The notes: generated by a model from the letters alone, not told the origin. A DNA stretch of 64,000 bases from Streptomyces sp. NBC_00448 (GCF_036014115.1 NZ_CP107913.1:186001-250000), one strand, 5' to 3'. Counted from the stretch's first letter, positions 24,565 to 33,465 are shown. Program-made: numbers and translations.

Positions 24565-25502
24565 CACGGCGGGGGCAGCGCTCCGGCGCTGTCCCCGGCC
24601 CGGGCAGACCCGCGCCGAGCCGCCGGGCCACCCGCATCCGGGGGGCCGCCGTCTCCGTGGCCATGATGGGCCCGGCGGTGGTGCTGTACACGGTGCTGAC
24701 CGTCGTACCGGTCGGGGTCGCGATCTATCTGAGCCTGACCGACTGGAACGGCTTCTCCTCCGCCGACTTCATCGGCCTGGCCAACTACCGGCACCTGTTC
24801 GACGACCCCAACTCCACCCAGTCCTGGTACGTGACGGCGCTCATCGCCGTCTTCGGCACCGTGTTCGAGGTGGGTCTGGGCCTGGTGTACGCGCTGATCC
24901 TGAAGGGGCGTTCCCGCGGCAACTCGTTCTTCCGTGCCGTGGCGTACTTCCCGCATGTGATCAGCGCGCTGATCCTCGGCTATCTGTGGGCGGCGATCCT
25001 CGGCACCAACGGCGCCATCAACAACACGCTGGCCAAGTTCGGCGTCGACCCGGTCGGGTTCCTCTTCGACGAGCACATGGCGCTGATCTCGCTGATCGCC
25101 GTCATCGTGTGGGCCGGTTTCGGCTTCAACGTGGTGCTGTTCGTGGCGGCGTTGCAGACGGTGCCCGCCGAACTGCTGGAGGCCGCGGCGATCGACGGCG
25201 CGAACCGGCGCCAGACCAACCTGCGGGTCGTCATCCCGATGATCGCGCCGGTGGTGACCATCGCGACGGTGCTCAACCTGGTCGGGCTGATCCGCGCCTA
25301 CGACATCGTGGTGAGCCTCACCGGCGGCGGGCCGGCCGGTTCGACCCAGACGTTCTCGTACCTCATTCTGGCCCGCTCCTTCGAGAGCACCAAGGTCGGA
25401 TACGCGACCGCCCAGGCGGTGTTCCTGATGGTCGTGTCCGCCGTGCTGGCCCTCGTGGTGACGGCACTGCGCAACCGCCAAGATCAAGCAGCGACAGGTT
25501 AG
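24543..25502 (+). CDS. Sugar ABC transporter permease (MalF type) of the fucose locus
   Basis: The 319-residue protein has a basic N-terminal tail, six hydrophobic segments and the EAA loop EAAAIDGANRRQTNLRVVIP. The first in-frame starts are GTG codons at 24543 and 24546, inside the last codons of the binding-protein gene, giving a 22-bp overlap; the next start, at about 24657, would cut into the first membrane helix. Translational coupling is therefore likely. The TGGGPAGSTQ loop near the end is typical of this permease family. Confidence 0.87.
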   Translation: MVELAELTRRGQRSGAVPGPGRPAPSRRATRIRGAAVSVAMMGPAVVLYTVLTVVPVGVAIYLSLTDWNGFSSADFIGLANYRHLFDDPNSTQSWYVTALIAVFGTVFEVGLGLVYALILKGRSRGNSFFRAVAYFPHVISALILGYLWAAILGTNGAINNTLAKFGVDPVGFLFDEHMALISLIAVIVWAGFGFNVVLFVAALQTVPAELLEAAAIDGANRRQTNLRVVIPMIAPVVTIATVLNLVGLIRAYDIVVSLTGGGPAGSTQTFSYLILARSFESTKVGYATAQAVFLMVVSAVLALVVTALRNRQDQAATG

Positions 25503-25511
25503 GAGGCGGTG

Positions 25512-26426
25512 ATGGCCGTGCTGGAGGCGGAGCCCCGGGACAAGAGCAGGACGACATCGGTCGCCGGAGGTGACGGTCCCACGCGCGAGGAGCGGCGGGA
25601 GGCGCGCTCCCCGCTGCGCTGGTTCCTGCTGACCTTGTTGTTCCTGGTCATGGTCGTGCCGGTGTACCTGCTGGTGGTCAACAGTTTCAAGTCACAGACC
25701 GACATTCTCAACAACCCCTTCTCGCTGGTGCCGAGCCGTCTGACGTTCTCGCACCTGTCGGCGGCGATCCACAGCCCGCAGTACAACGTCATCGGCGGCT
25801 ACGGGTTCACCCTGTTCCTGGTCGTGGCCGTGGACGTGCTGTGCATCGTGTTCGCCGGACCGGCCGCGTACGCGATCGCCCGGAGCATGAAGCGGCGCAC
25901 GCAACTGGTGATGCTGTACTTCCTCGCCGGGACCTTCATCCCGGGCGCGGCGGTGATCATCCCGGTGATCTACGTACTGCGGGACCTCGGGCTCGCCAAC
26001 ACCGTCACCGGCCTGGTCGCCCACGACGTGGCGTCCACGCTGCCGGTGAGCATCTTCCTGTTCGTCGGCTTCATCCGCACCATCCCGGTGGACATCGACC
26101 ACGCGGCGACCATCGACGGCGCGGGCCGCTACCGGACCTTCTGGACCATCATCTTCCCGCTGATGCGTCCCGCGGTCGTGACCGTGCTGATCCTCAACTC
26201 CATCGGTATCTGGAACGACTTCATCAGTCCGCAGATCCTGCTGAGCCCGTCGTCCGGGCACTACACGGTGACGACGGCGATCTACGCCGGGATCAGCCAG
26301 TACTCGACCGACCTGACGAAGGTCTTCCCCAACCTGCTGCTCGCGGTGGCCCCCGTGGTCATCTTCTTCATCTACATGCAGCGCCACATCATCAGCGGTC
26401 TCACGGTCGGCGCGGTCAAGGGATGA
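25512..26426 (+). CDS. Sugar ABC transporter permease (MalG type) of the fucose locus
   Basis: This 304-residue permease starts at the ATG at 25512 with AGGAGG five bases upstream; the GTG at 25509 is too close to that site. It carries six membrane helices and an EAA loop in slightly altered form (HAATIDGAGRYRTFWTIIFP), then WNDFISPQIL. It completes the importer. The gene ends 49 bp before the secreted beta-helix gene, which is likely in the same operon. Confidence 0.9.
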   Translation: MAVLEAEPRDKSRTTSVAGGDGPTREERREARSPLRWFLLTLLFLVMVVPVYLLVVNSFKSQTDILNNPFSLVPSRLTFSHLSAAIHSPQYNVIGGYGFTLFLVVAVDVLCIVFAGPAAYAIARSMKRRTQLVMLYFLAGTFIPGAAVIIPVIYVLRDLGLANTVTGLVAHDVASTLPVSIFLFVGFIRTIPVDIDHAATIDGAGRYRTFWTIIFPLMRPAVVTVLILNSIGIWNDFISPQILLSPSSGHYTVTTAIYAGISQYSTDLTKVFPNLLLAVAPVVIFFIYMQRHIISGLTVGAVKG

Positions 26427-26475
26427 CACCGCCCGACCGGTTCCCATCAGTCCAGTCAGGAGAAAGGACAGTGGA

Positions 26476-28476
26476 GTGCTCAACAGATCGCACACCCGCA
26501 CCCGCCGGGGCCTGCTCACCGCGGTGACCGCCGCGGCGGCCGTCCTGTCGATGGTGGCGGCCGCCCCGGCCGACGCCCACAGTGCCCACCGGCACGCCGC
26601 CGAGACGGGCCAGACGTACTACGTCTCGCCGTCGGGCAGCGACACCTCGGGCGGGCTCAGCTCCGGCACGCCGTTCCAGCACATCCAGAAGTGTGCCGAT
26701 GTCATGGTCGCCGGCGACACCTGCATGATCGAGTCGGGCACCTACCAGGAGACGGTCGTGCCCGCCCACTCGGGCAGCTCGGGCCTGCCCATCACCTACC
26801 GCGCGGCCGCGGGCGCCAAGGTGACCATCAGCGGCGCCTCCAGCGTCGCCGGCTGGACGCAGGTGACCGGCGCCGACGTCACCGCCATCGGCCAGAGCGA
26901 CCCCTACGCGCTGAACTCGGCGTTCAGCGACGCGGTGGCCGCCGGCCACGTCTGGAGCACGGGCGTCGACCTCGGCAGCGACCCGTCCACGGTGCAGGTC
27001 TTCACCGACAAGCAGATGGACATCGAGGCCCAGTGGCCCTACCCGGGCCTGGACCTGCTCAACCCGACGATCGAGCACGCCGGTGCCGGCAGCGCGGACG
27101 CCACCATCGACGACGCCTCGCTGACCCGCCCCGCGGGGTACTGGAACGGCGCGCGGGCGCTGACCGGCTACTGGTACGTGTCGGCCACCACCACCGTGGC
27201 CAGTTCCGCCGCCGGCTCGGTGACGCTGGCCGCCGCGCCGCCGTGCGTCCACAAGGTGGTGCCGACCGACACCCGCTACTCGCTGTCCGGCAAGATCGGC
27301 GAGCTGGCGAACCCCGGTGAGTGGTTCTACGACCCGACCGCGCACCGCCTGTACCTCTACAGCACGGACAGCCCGGCGCAGCACACCGTCGAGGCGAAGG
27401 CGCGGCAGCTCGCCTTCGACCTGACGAACGCGTCGTACACCTCGGTCGTCGGGGTCGACCTGTTCGCCTCGACGATCAGGACCGGGTCGACGACCAGCCA
27501 CGACACGCTGGACACGATCACCGGCAGCTACCTGTCGCACTACACGGACATCACGCAGGGCACCACGGACTGCGGGTCCAGCGTGGACCGCGGGATCAGT
27601 GACACCGGCGTCGTGCTGAACGGCACGAACAACACGATCGTGAACAGCGACCTGTCGCTGAGCGCCGGCAACGGCATCGCGCTGGGCGGGCAGAACAACA
27701 CCGCCACCGACAACATCATCCACGACGTGGACTACATGGGCACCTACGCGGCCGGCATCGCCGTGATGGGCAACTCCCAGACGGTCATGAACAACACGAT
27801 CTACCGGGTCGGCCGCAGCGGCATCAACCTGCAGTGGGGGACGAACGCGGGGCTCACCGCCGACAAGGACCGGATCGCGTACAACGACATCTCGCAGTAC
27901 GCCCGGCTCAGCCTGGACACCGCCGGCATCTACACCTGCTGCGGCGCCGACATGATGGGCACCTCTGTCGACCACAACCTGCTGCACGACGGCACGCCGA
28001 CCCCGGGGGTGACGCCGTTCGCGGTCGCCGGTGTCTACGCGGACAACGGGCAGAGTGACCTGGTGATCGCGAACAACGTCGGCTGGAACAACCTCCAGGG
28101 CACGGTGATGCTGAACGGCCTGGGCTCCGGGTCGTACAACAACGGCGTGTACAACAACACCGGCGGCATGACGATGATGTACGTCAAGGGCACGAACCAG
28201 TCGACCGGGACCAAGATCTACAACAACATCGGGACGATCACGGGCTCGGACGGTGCCACCGACGGGGGGCTGCTGATGTCCAACAACCTCGATCCCACGG
28301 TCGATCCGCTCTTCGTGGACGCGGCCGGCCACGACTACGAGTTGACCGCCGCGTCGCCGGCCCGCAACCAGGCGATCCCGCTGGCGGGGATCAACGACGG
28401 CTCGACGGACGCGGTTCCGAGCCTCGGCGCCTACCAGTACGGTGCGCCGAAGTGGACGGCGGGCGCCCGCCGTTGA
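26476..28476 (+). CDS. Secreted right-handed parallel beta-helix protein (probable polysaccharide-active)
   Basis: The 666-residue protein starts at a GTG with GAAAGGA upstream. It has a Sec signal peptide cleaved near ADAHS (about residue 36). TYYVSPSGSDTSGGLSSGTPFQHIQKCADVM is the characteristic start of DUF1565-type beta-helix proteins, and repeats such as GTNNTIVNSDLSL, GQNNTATDNIIHDV and GNSQTVMNNTIYRV form the coils. The fold is shared by polysaccharide lyases (PL6, PL9), GH28-type and other carbohydrate enzymes; catalytic residues cannot be named from sequence alone. As the only exported enzyme-like protein of the locus, it is the best candidate for the first cut of the polymer. Confidence 0.82.
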   Translation: MLNRSHTRTRRGLLTAVTAAAAVLSMVAAAPADAHSAHRHAAETGQTYYVSPSGSDTSGGLSSGTPFQHIQKCADVMVAGDTCMIESGTYQETVVPAHSGSSGLPITYRAAAGAKVTISGASSVAGWTQVTGADVTAIGQSDPYALNSAFSDAVAAGHVWSTGVDLGSDPSTVQVFTDKQMDIEAQWPYPGLDLLNPTIEHAGAGSADATIDDASLTRPAGYWNGARALTGYWYVSATTTVASSAAGSVTLAAAPPCVHKVVPTDTRYSLSGKIGELANPGEWFYDPTAHRLYLYSTDSPAQHTVEAKARQLAFDLTNASYTSVVGVDLFASTIRTGSTTSHDTLDTITGSYLSHYTDITQGTTDCGSSVDRGISDTGVVLNGTNNTIVNSDLSLSAGNGIALGGQNNTATDNIIHDVDYMGTYAAGIAVMGNSQTVMNNTIYRVGRSGINLQWGTNAGLTADKDRIAYNDISQYARLSLDTAGIYTCCGADMMGTSVDHNLLHDGTPTPGVTPFAVAGVYADNGQSDLVIANNVGWNNLQGTVMLNGLGSGSYNNGVYNNTGGMTMMYVKGTNQSTGTKIYNNIGTITGSDGATDGGLLMSNNLDPTVDPLFVDAAGHDYELTAASPARNQAIPLAGINDGSTDAVPSLGAYQYGAPKWTAGARR

Positions 28477-28491
28477 CGGCTGGAGACAGGT

Positions 28492-28526
28492 GTGCCCGGG
28501 CCGGCGGAGTTCGCCGGCCCGGGCAC
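28492..28526. terminator. Strong hairpin between convergent genes
   Basis: A perfect 15-bp stem runs from 28492-28506 to 28512-28526 with the loop GAGTT (28507-28511). It lies between the convergent beta-helix and GntR genes, so it can end both transcripts. Confidence 0.75.
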
Positions 28527-28539
28527 CTGGGCGTTCGGT

Positions 28540-29277
28540 TCAGCTGCGGCGCTTGGCCGCCGCGGTCTTCTTGCGGGGCTGCTTCGGCCGCGCGTCGGGG
28601 ACCGGGCCGCGGCCCGCGGCGTGGTCGGCGAACGCGTCGGCCGCCTGGTCGCCGTCACCGGCGCGCAGCAGGCCCACCAGGCGGCCGTGCTCGTCGGCCA
28701 TGGCGTGCCAGTCGCCTTCGAACAGCGGGTCGGCGATGGCCCGCAGCGCCCGCAGACTGGGCTCGATGACCTCCCACATCCGCGCCAGGAACGGGTTGCC
28801 GGCGCTCTGGCTGATCAGGGTGTGGAACTCGATGTCGGCGTCGCGGAACCGGCCGACGTCGTTGGTCTTGACGGCGCCGTGCATCTGCTCGACCAGCTCG
28901 TCGAGCGCTTGCAGCTGCTCCTCGGTGATGCGCTCGGTGGCGAGCTGCGCGGCCAGGCGTTCCAGCGGTTCCCGCACCTGGCGGGCGTACTCGGCGTCCT
29001 GGGAGGAGATCTCCACGACGAAGTGGCCGCGGCGCGGGACGTGCATCAGCAGGCCCTCACGGGCCAGTTGCTTGACCGCTTCGCGCACCGGTGCCTGGCT
29101 GACCCCCAGCCGCCGTGCGATCTCCGATTCGACCACCCGGTCGTTGGGCCCGAGTTCGCCGTCGACGATGGACTGGCGAAGGAGCCCGTACACCTGGTCC
29201 GAGATCAGGGTCTTTCTGAACCGGTCCTTGTTGGTGGCCAGCGTGGAGACGAAGTCAGCCGACGGGTTCGATGCCAT
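28540..29277 (-). CDS. GntR-family (FadR subfamily, FCD domain) regulator of the fucose locus
   Basis: The 245-residue regulator starts at the ATG at 29277; a TTG at 29286 is an alternative. Residues 25-90 form the winged helix (LISDQVYGLLRQSIVDGEL, SEIARRLGVSQAPVREAVKQL, PRRGHFVVE). Residues 95-220 are the all-helical FCD sensor with EFHTLISQSAGN, which includes the metal/ligand histidine. A lysine/alanine-rich tail follows. FadR-type regulators sense organic acids such as sugar acids (family knowledge), which would suit L-fuconate. Five sites with an ATCGNCTATCGAT core surround the locus, one of them 49 bp upstream of this start. Confidence 0.9.
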   Translation of the reverse strand: MASNPSADFVSTLATNKDRFRKTLISDQVYGLLRQSIVDGELGPNDRVVESEIARRLGVSQAPVREAVKQLAREGLLMHVPRRGHFVVEISSQDAEYARQVREPLERLAAQLATERITEEQLQALDELVEQMHGAVKTNDVGRFRDADIEFHTLISQSAGNPFLARMWEVIEPSLRALRAIADPLFEGDWHAMADEHGRLVGLLRAGDGDQAADAFADHAAGRGPVPDARPKQPRKKTAAAKRRS

Positions 29278-29325
29278 GATTCCCAATCCTGCGCTCTGAG
29301 GGCGAGTCTTCCATGGTACGCACTT

Positions 29326-29346
29326 TTATCGTCTATCGATGGATAA
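29326..29346. promoter_or_regulatory. GntR-type operator, site C
   Basis: The site holds ATCGTCTATCGAT within a 21-bp element that starts TTATCG and ends GGATAA. It is 49-69 bp upstream of the regulator start, suggesting autoregulation. Confidence 0.8.
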
Positions 29347-29561
29347 CCGCCCAAGCTCGCACACCTGCCGCCGGGCTCGCGCACCGCGCGGCGCCCGGCT
29401 CGGGTCCGGCCCGGGTGGCAACCCCGCGTACGGCGGCCTCGCCCGGGCCGTCCGATCGGATGTCGATCGGATTCCGGTCGGCCCGCCGGCCCGCCCGGGC
29501 CGCGCGGACGCGGCGAGCGGGGCGGCGGCGCGCACCGGCCCGGGCGGACAGGTGTACTCAC

Positions 29562-29579
29562 CTATCGCCTATCGATCGA
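29562..29579. promoter_or_regulatory. GntR-type operator, site D
   Basis: CTATCGCCTATCGATCGA contains the same 13-bp core. It lies 31 bp beyond the amidohydrolase stop and 285 bp upstream of the regulator, so it may be a second, distant site for the regulator gene (possible looping with site C, 236 bp away). Confidence 0.65.
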
Positions 29580-29609
29580 CTGAATCGAAGCAGGATGGCC
29601 CGAGCACTG

Positions 29610-30455
29610 TCAACCGCGCAACCCGTAGACGCGGACGGCCGTCGCGTGCAGGACGTCCTGCTGCCGCGCGGCGGGCAGATGGGCCAGACCGGCCCGGGCC
29701 ACGTCCAGCGACTGCGCCCGGGAGCCGCGCGGCAGGCAGATCGGCCAGTCCGAGCCGACCAGGCAGCGGTCGGGACCGAAGGCGTCCACCACCTGCCGGA
29801 CCAGCCGCGTCGTCCGGTCGGCCGGCACGCCGTGCTGCTGGGTGAGCAGGCCGGAGATCTTCACGTGCACGTTCGGCACCGCGGCGGCCAGTTCCATGTC
29901 CTGGTACCAACTCCCTGGCTCCTTGAGGAGGTTGGGCGGGTTGCCGAGGTGGTCGACGACCACGGCGAGCGCGGGGTGCGCGGCGGCCGCCTCGGCCGCG
30001 GCCCGCAAGGCCCCTTCGCCCAGGTTGAGTTCGAGTGCCACGCCGGCCTCGGCCAGCACGGGGACCAGCCGCCGGGCCGGTTCCGGGGTGTCCTTCCAGG
30101 CCGGCCCGCCCATCCGCATGCCGTTCGGCCGGGTGTCGCCCCACGCGTCGAGCAGTGCGCGGAAGCGGTGCGGCCCGGCGCCGCCGTGCACATGAAGGTT
30201 GCCGACGTATCCGGCGACGAGATCCGGTCGGCGCAGCCGCAGTTCGCGCAGGTCCAGGGTCTCGGCCGCATCTCCGCGGGAGGCTTCGACGAGCACGGTC
30301 CCGGTCAGGCCGGCGCCCGTACCCGCGCCCGCGCCCGCGGCCGCGGCCGCGGCCGCCAGGTCGTCCGCCGTGAAGGGCCGGTAGTGCGCGGAACCCGGCC
30401 GTATCCAGGGGAAACCCCGGCGCGGGTCCCACAGATGGGCGTGGCAGTCGATCAT
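29610..30455 (-). CDS. Amidohydrolase-2 family, probable L-fuconolactonase
   Basis: This 281-residue protein starts MIDCHAHLWDP, with AAGGAG seven bases upstream of the ATG at 30455. Metal ligands are visible: His5 and His7, His169 in VVVDHLGNPP, and Asp236 in GSDWP. This HxH...VDHLG...GSDWP layout is that of L-fuconolactone hydrolases and related lactonases in COG3618. The expected reaction is L-fucono-1,5-lactone to L-fuconate. An odd alanine/glycine run (residues 34-49) is encoded by a GCGGCC/GCGCCC repeat near 30320-30360 and is probably a surface loop expansion. It is next to the GntR gene and divergent from the 632-residue gene. Confidence 0.82.
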   Translation of the reverse strand: MIDCHAHLWDPRRGFPWIRPGSAHYRPFTADDLAAAAAAAGAGAGTGAGLTGTVLVEASRGDAAETLDLRELRLRRPDLVAGYVGNLHVHGGAGPHRFRALLDAWGDTRPNGMRMGGPAWKDTPEPARRLVPVLAEAGVALELNLGEGALRAAAEAAAAHPALAVVVDHLGNPPNLLKEPGSWYQDMELAAAVPNVHVKISGLLTQQHGVPADRTTRLVRQVVDAFGPDRCLVGSDWPICLPRGSRAQSLDVARAGLAHLPAARQQDVLHATAVRVYGLRG

Positions 30456-30488
30456 GGTCGGCTCCTTCTCCAGGGTCGTCGACGGCTC

Positions 30489-30543
30489 TTGACACAGCCG
30501 TCCCCGCACTGAAGTCTAGTAATCGGCTATCGATGGGCGATTA
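30489..30543 (+). promoter_or_regulatory. Promoter with GntR-type operator, site E
   Basis: TTGACA (30489-30494) is followed 17 bp later by AAGTCT (30512-30517). The operator is at 30520-30543: it has the core ATCGGCTATCGAT and is the most symmetric of the five, starting TAATCG and ending CGATTA. It lies between the divergent amidohydrolase and the 632-residue gene. Confidence 0.8.
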
Positions 30544-30613
30544 TGGGAGGCCGGGTGTACCCGATACTCGGGGTTGAACGGATCGACGGCACGGACCGCG
30601 GGACGGCGGGCCG

Positions 30614-32512
30614 ATGACCGCCCCCGAAGCCGCGCGCGTACCGGAGCTGACCGCCACCCGCCAGGTCACCGACGCACCTCGGTGGGCCGCGCTGGAGCGG
30701 GAGTTGTTCGCCGTCCAGGACAAGGCGTGGCGCGTGTTCGCCGAGCGCTACACCGAGGGCGACGGCCGCCTCGTCTTCCGCGACTCGCTCGGCCACGGCC
30801 TGGACGACCGCGACGGCGTGGACGACTTCTACGAGCCGTTCTTCAACTGGCCGACGCTGTACCTGCTCGGCGGCAGCGCGGACCTGCTGCCCGCCGCGCG
30901 CCGGCACTGGCGCGGGGTGACGCGGCAGCTCACCGAGATGGGCCTGGTCGTGGACGGGCTGGAGCGGGGCTACGACTGGTTCCACCAGGGCGAGGGCATG
31001 CTGCTCTTCTACGGCCTGTGCCTCGCCGACCCGGGCGACGCCGAACTGCGGGAGCTGGCCTGCCGGTTCGCCGACGTCTACCTGCCCGGCGGCCCCAACT
31101 ACGACCCCGAGCACCGGGTCGTCCGGGCGCCGCACACCGGCACCGGCGGACCGCGCCCCGGATTCAGCGACCACGACGTCTACTTCCCCTGGAGCCTGGC
31201 GCTGCGGCCCTACGGCCTGCCGCTGGACTGGGGCACCGGGGTCGCCTCCTTCGACGAGCTGGCCGACTCGCCGGAGCGGGCCCGGGCCTACGGACGCGTG
31301 ATGTGGGACCGGATGGGGCGCGGCGACACGCTCGTCAACGTGGCCTCCACCACGCTCGCCACCAACGCCTGGCTGCTCGGCGGCGACCGGCGCTACGCGG
31401 ACTGGGTGGCCGAGTACGTCGGCGCCTGGCGGGAGCGGCTGGCCGGCCGCGAGGTCGTGCCCGACAACGCCGGGCTCGGCGGCGAGGTCGGCGAGTACCT
31501 GGAGGGCCGCTGGTACGGCGGGCACTACGGCTGGTCGTGGCCGCACGGGCTGTCGTCGGTCGCGTCGGCCGCGATCGTCGGCTCGGTCAACGCGAGCCTG
31601 GTGACCGGCGACGACGGCTTCCTGGAGCTGGCCCGCAACCCGCTGGACGCGGTGCTGCGCCACGCCGAGCAGCGCACCGCCGGCGAGATGGGCACCCTCG
31701 GCAGCCGCTGGCGTCCGCACCTGGGCACTATCCCGGGTGAGCGCACCTTGATGGTGCCGCAGCGCCACAACGACTCCGGCTGGTTCGACTTCACCGTCAT
31801 GCCGACCCAACTCCCCCTGTCCCTGTGGCACTTCAGCCGCGACGCCGGCGACGCGGAACGGGTCGAGCGGCTGCGCGAGGGGTCCCGCTGGGACTGGGCG
31901 GCGGTGCACACCCAGCGCACCAAGGACGAGTGCGGCCACGAGGAGCCCTGGCACGAGTTCCTGAGCGGACGCAACGCCGACTTCCCCGAGCGGATGCTGG
32001 CCAGTGCCCTCGCGGTCTGCGCCCAGCGGGTCGAGGCGATCGAGCGCGACGACATGGACCCGGCCGTCGGCCCCGACGCCCTGGGTATCCACCACTGGCA
32101 GAACCTCAACCCGGTGGTCACCGAGGCACTGCTCCAACTGACCACCGGCGCACCGCAGGTGCTCTACAACGGCGGTCTGGCCCAGCTGCACGTGCGCTAC
32201 CACGACGCCGTCGAGCAGCGCCCCGGGCTGCCCGCGGACGTCGCCGCGCTGGTGTCCGACATCCGGCCCGAGCACACCGTGGTGGAACTGGTCAACCTCG
32301 GCACCGCCGCACGCACGGTCCTGCTCCAGGCGGGCTCGTTCGCCGAGCACGTGCTGCACACCGTCCGCGCCGACGACGGCGCCGCACTCCCGGTCGAGGG
32401 CCGCTACTGCAAGGTGGTGCTCCCCGGCGGCACCCGGGTGCGGCTGACCATGACGATGACGCTGCGCGGCGGCGATCCCGCCCGCACCTCCCCCTGGGAG
32501 GTGGCCCGATGA
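30614..32512 (+). CDS. Unrecognised 632-residue protein of the fucose locus
   Basis: I cannot assign this protein. It has no signal peptide and looks mostly alpha-helical with many aromatic residues: FYEPFFNWPTLYLLGGS near residue 72, RGYDWFHQGEGMLLFYG near 118, WYGGHYGWSWPHGLSS near 302, and a C-terminal beta-rich domain from about 520. That is the outline of an alpha/alpha-toroid carbohydrate enzyme followed by a beta-sandwich, as in several lyases and unsaturated-uronyl hydrolases. Conserved-looking Trp, His, Tyr and Glu clusters could line a sugar-binding groove. It is translated with the aldo/keto reductase (4-bp overlap) and preceded by GntR site E, so it is part of the pathway. No classical start-proximal ribosome site is seen. 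Confidence 0.75.
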   Translation: MTAPEAARVPELTATRQVTDAPRWAALERELFAVQDKAWRVFAERYTEGDGRLVFRDSLGHGLDDRDGVDDFYEPFFNWPTLYLLGGSADLLPAARRHWRGVTRQLTEMGLVVDGLERGYDWFHQGEGMLLFYGLCLADPGDAELRELACRFADVYLPGGPNYDPEHRVVRAPHTGTGGPRPGFSDHDVYFPWSLALRPYGLPLDWGTGVASFDELADSPERARAYGRVMWDRMGRGDTLVNVASTTLATNAWLLGGDRRYADWVAEYVGAWRERLAGREVVPDNAGLGGEVGEYLEGRWYGGHYGWSWPHGLSSVASAAIVGSVNASLVTGDDGFLELARNPLDAVLRHAEQRTAGEMGTLGSRWRPHLGTIPGERTLMVPQRHNDSGWFDFTVMPTQLPLSLWHFSRDAGDAERVERLREGSRWDWAAVHTQRTKDECGHEEPWHEFLSGRNADFPERMLASALAVCAQRVEAIERDDMDPAVGPDALGIHHWQNLNPVVTEALLQLTTGAPQVLYNGGLAQLHVRYHDAVEQRPGLPADVAALVSDIRPEHTVVELVNLGTAARTVLLQAGSFAEHVLHTVRADDGAALPVEGRYCKVVLPGGTRVRLTMTMTLRGGDPARTSPWEVAR

Positions 32513-33465
32513 CCGCGCCCCTGGCCCGAAGGACCCCGTCCCGGCTGCCGTTCGACCTGCCCCCGCTGGGGATCGGCACCGCCCCGCTGGGCGGGCTGTT
32601 CGAGGAGGTGACCGAGCAGGACGCGGCGGCGACGCTGCGGGCCGCGGCCGAGGCCGGCATCCGCTACTTCGACACCGCGCCGCGCTACGGCCACGGCCAG
32701 GCCGAGGAGCGGCTGGGCCGGCTGCTGGAGCCGGCCGGGGTGAACCGGCCGGTGATCTCGACCAAGACCGGCTGGCTGCTGCGACCGCGGGCCGACGGCT
32801 CCGGCACCGACGTGGTCACCGACTGGACCGAGGGGGGCATCCGCGAGTCCCTGGAGTCCAGCCTGGAACGCCTCGGGCGGGACGCGGTGGACATCCTCTA
32901 CCTGCACGACGCTGACGAATACGCAGACGAGGTCCGTGACACCGCGTACGCGGCCGTGCGGCGGCTGCGGGACGAGGGCCTGGTCAAGGCGATCGGGTTC
33001 GGCATGAACCACAGCGCGGCGCTCGCCGCGTACGTGGCCGGCTACGAGGTGGACGTCGTCCTGATCGCGGGCCGGTTCTCCCTGCTCGACCACGACGCGA
33101 TGGACACGCTGCTGCCGCTGTGCGCGAAGACCGGCACCGCGGTGGTGGTGGGCGGGGTCTTCAACACCGGTCTGCTGGCGGACCCTTCGGACGACGCCAT
33201 GTTCAACTACCGTCCGGTGCCCGCGGAGGCGCTCGCCCGGGCCCGGCGCTGCCAGGCCCTGTGCGACGAGTTCGGGGTGGCACTGCCGGCTGCGGCGGTC
33301 CAGTTCCCGTACCTGCACCCGGCGGTCACCTCCGTCGTCGTCGGCTGCCGTTCGGCCGCCGAGGTGACGGCGAACGCCGAGGCGGCACGGACGCCCGTGC
33401 CGGACGAGCTGTGGCGGCGCCTGGCCGACGAGGGCTTCGTGCCAAGGGAGTTGGTGGCCGGATAG
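32509..33465 (+). CDS. Aldo/keto reductase, L-fucose (D-threo-aldose) dehydrogenase type
   Basis: The 318-residue enzyme is an (alpha/beta)8 NAD(P)-dependent oxidoreductase. The tetrad is visible: Asp55 and Tyr60 in YFDTAPRYGHG, Lys86 in STKTGW, His133 in LYLHDADEY. The motif set matches the D-threo-aldose 1-dehydrogenase group, which oxidises L-fucose to its lactone. It overlaps the upstream gene by 4 bp (ATGA). Together with the amidohydrolase it gives the first two steps of the non-phosphorylating L-fucose route. A fuconate dehydratase gene is not present in the locus. Confidence 0.87.
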   Translation: MTAPLARRTPSRLPFDLPPLGIGTAPLGGLFEEVTEQDAAATLRAAAEAGIRYFDTAPRYGHGQAEERLGRLLEPAGVNRPVISTKTGWLLRPRADGSGTDVVTDWTEGGIRESLESSLERLGRDAVDILYLHDADEYADEVRDTAYAAVRRLRDEGLVKAIGFGMNHSAALAAYVAGYEVDVVLIAGRFSLLDHDAMDTLLPLCAKTGTAVVVGGVFNTGLLADPSDDAMFNYRPVPAEALARARRCQALCDEFGVALPAAAVQFPYLHPAVTSVVVGCRSAAEVTANAEAARTPVPDELWRRLADEGFVPRELVAG

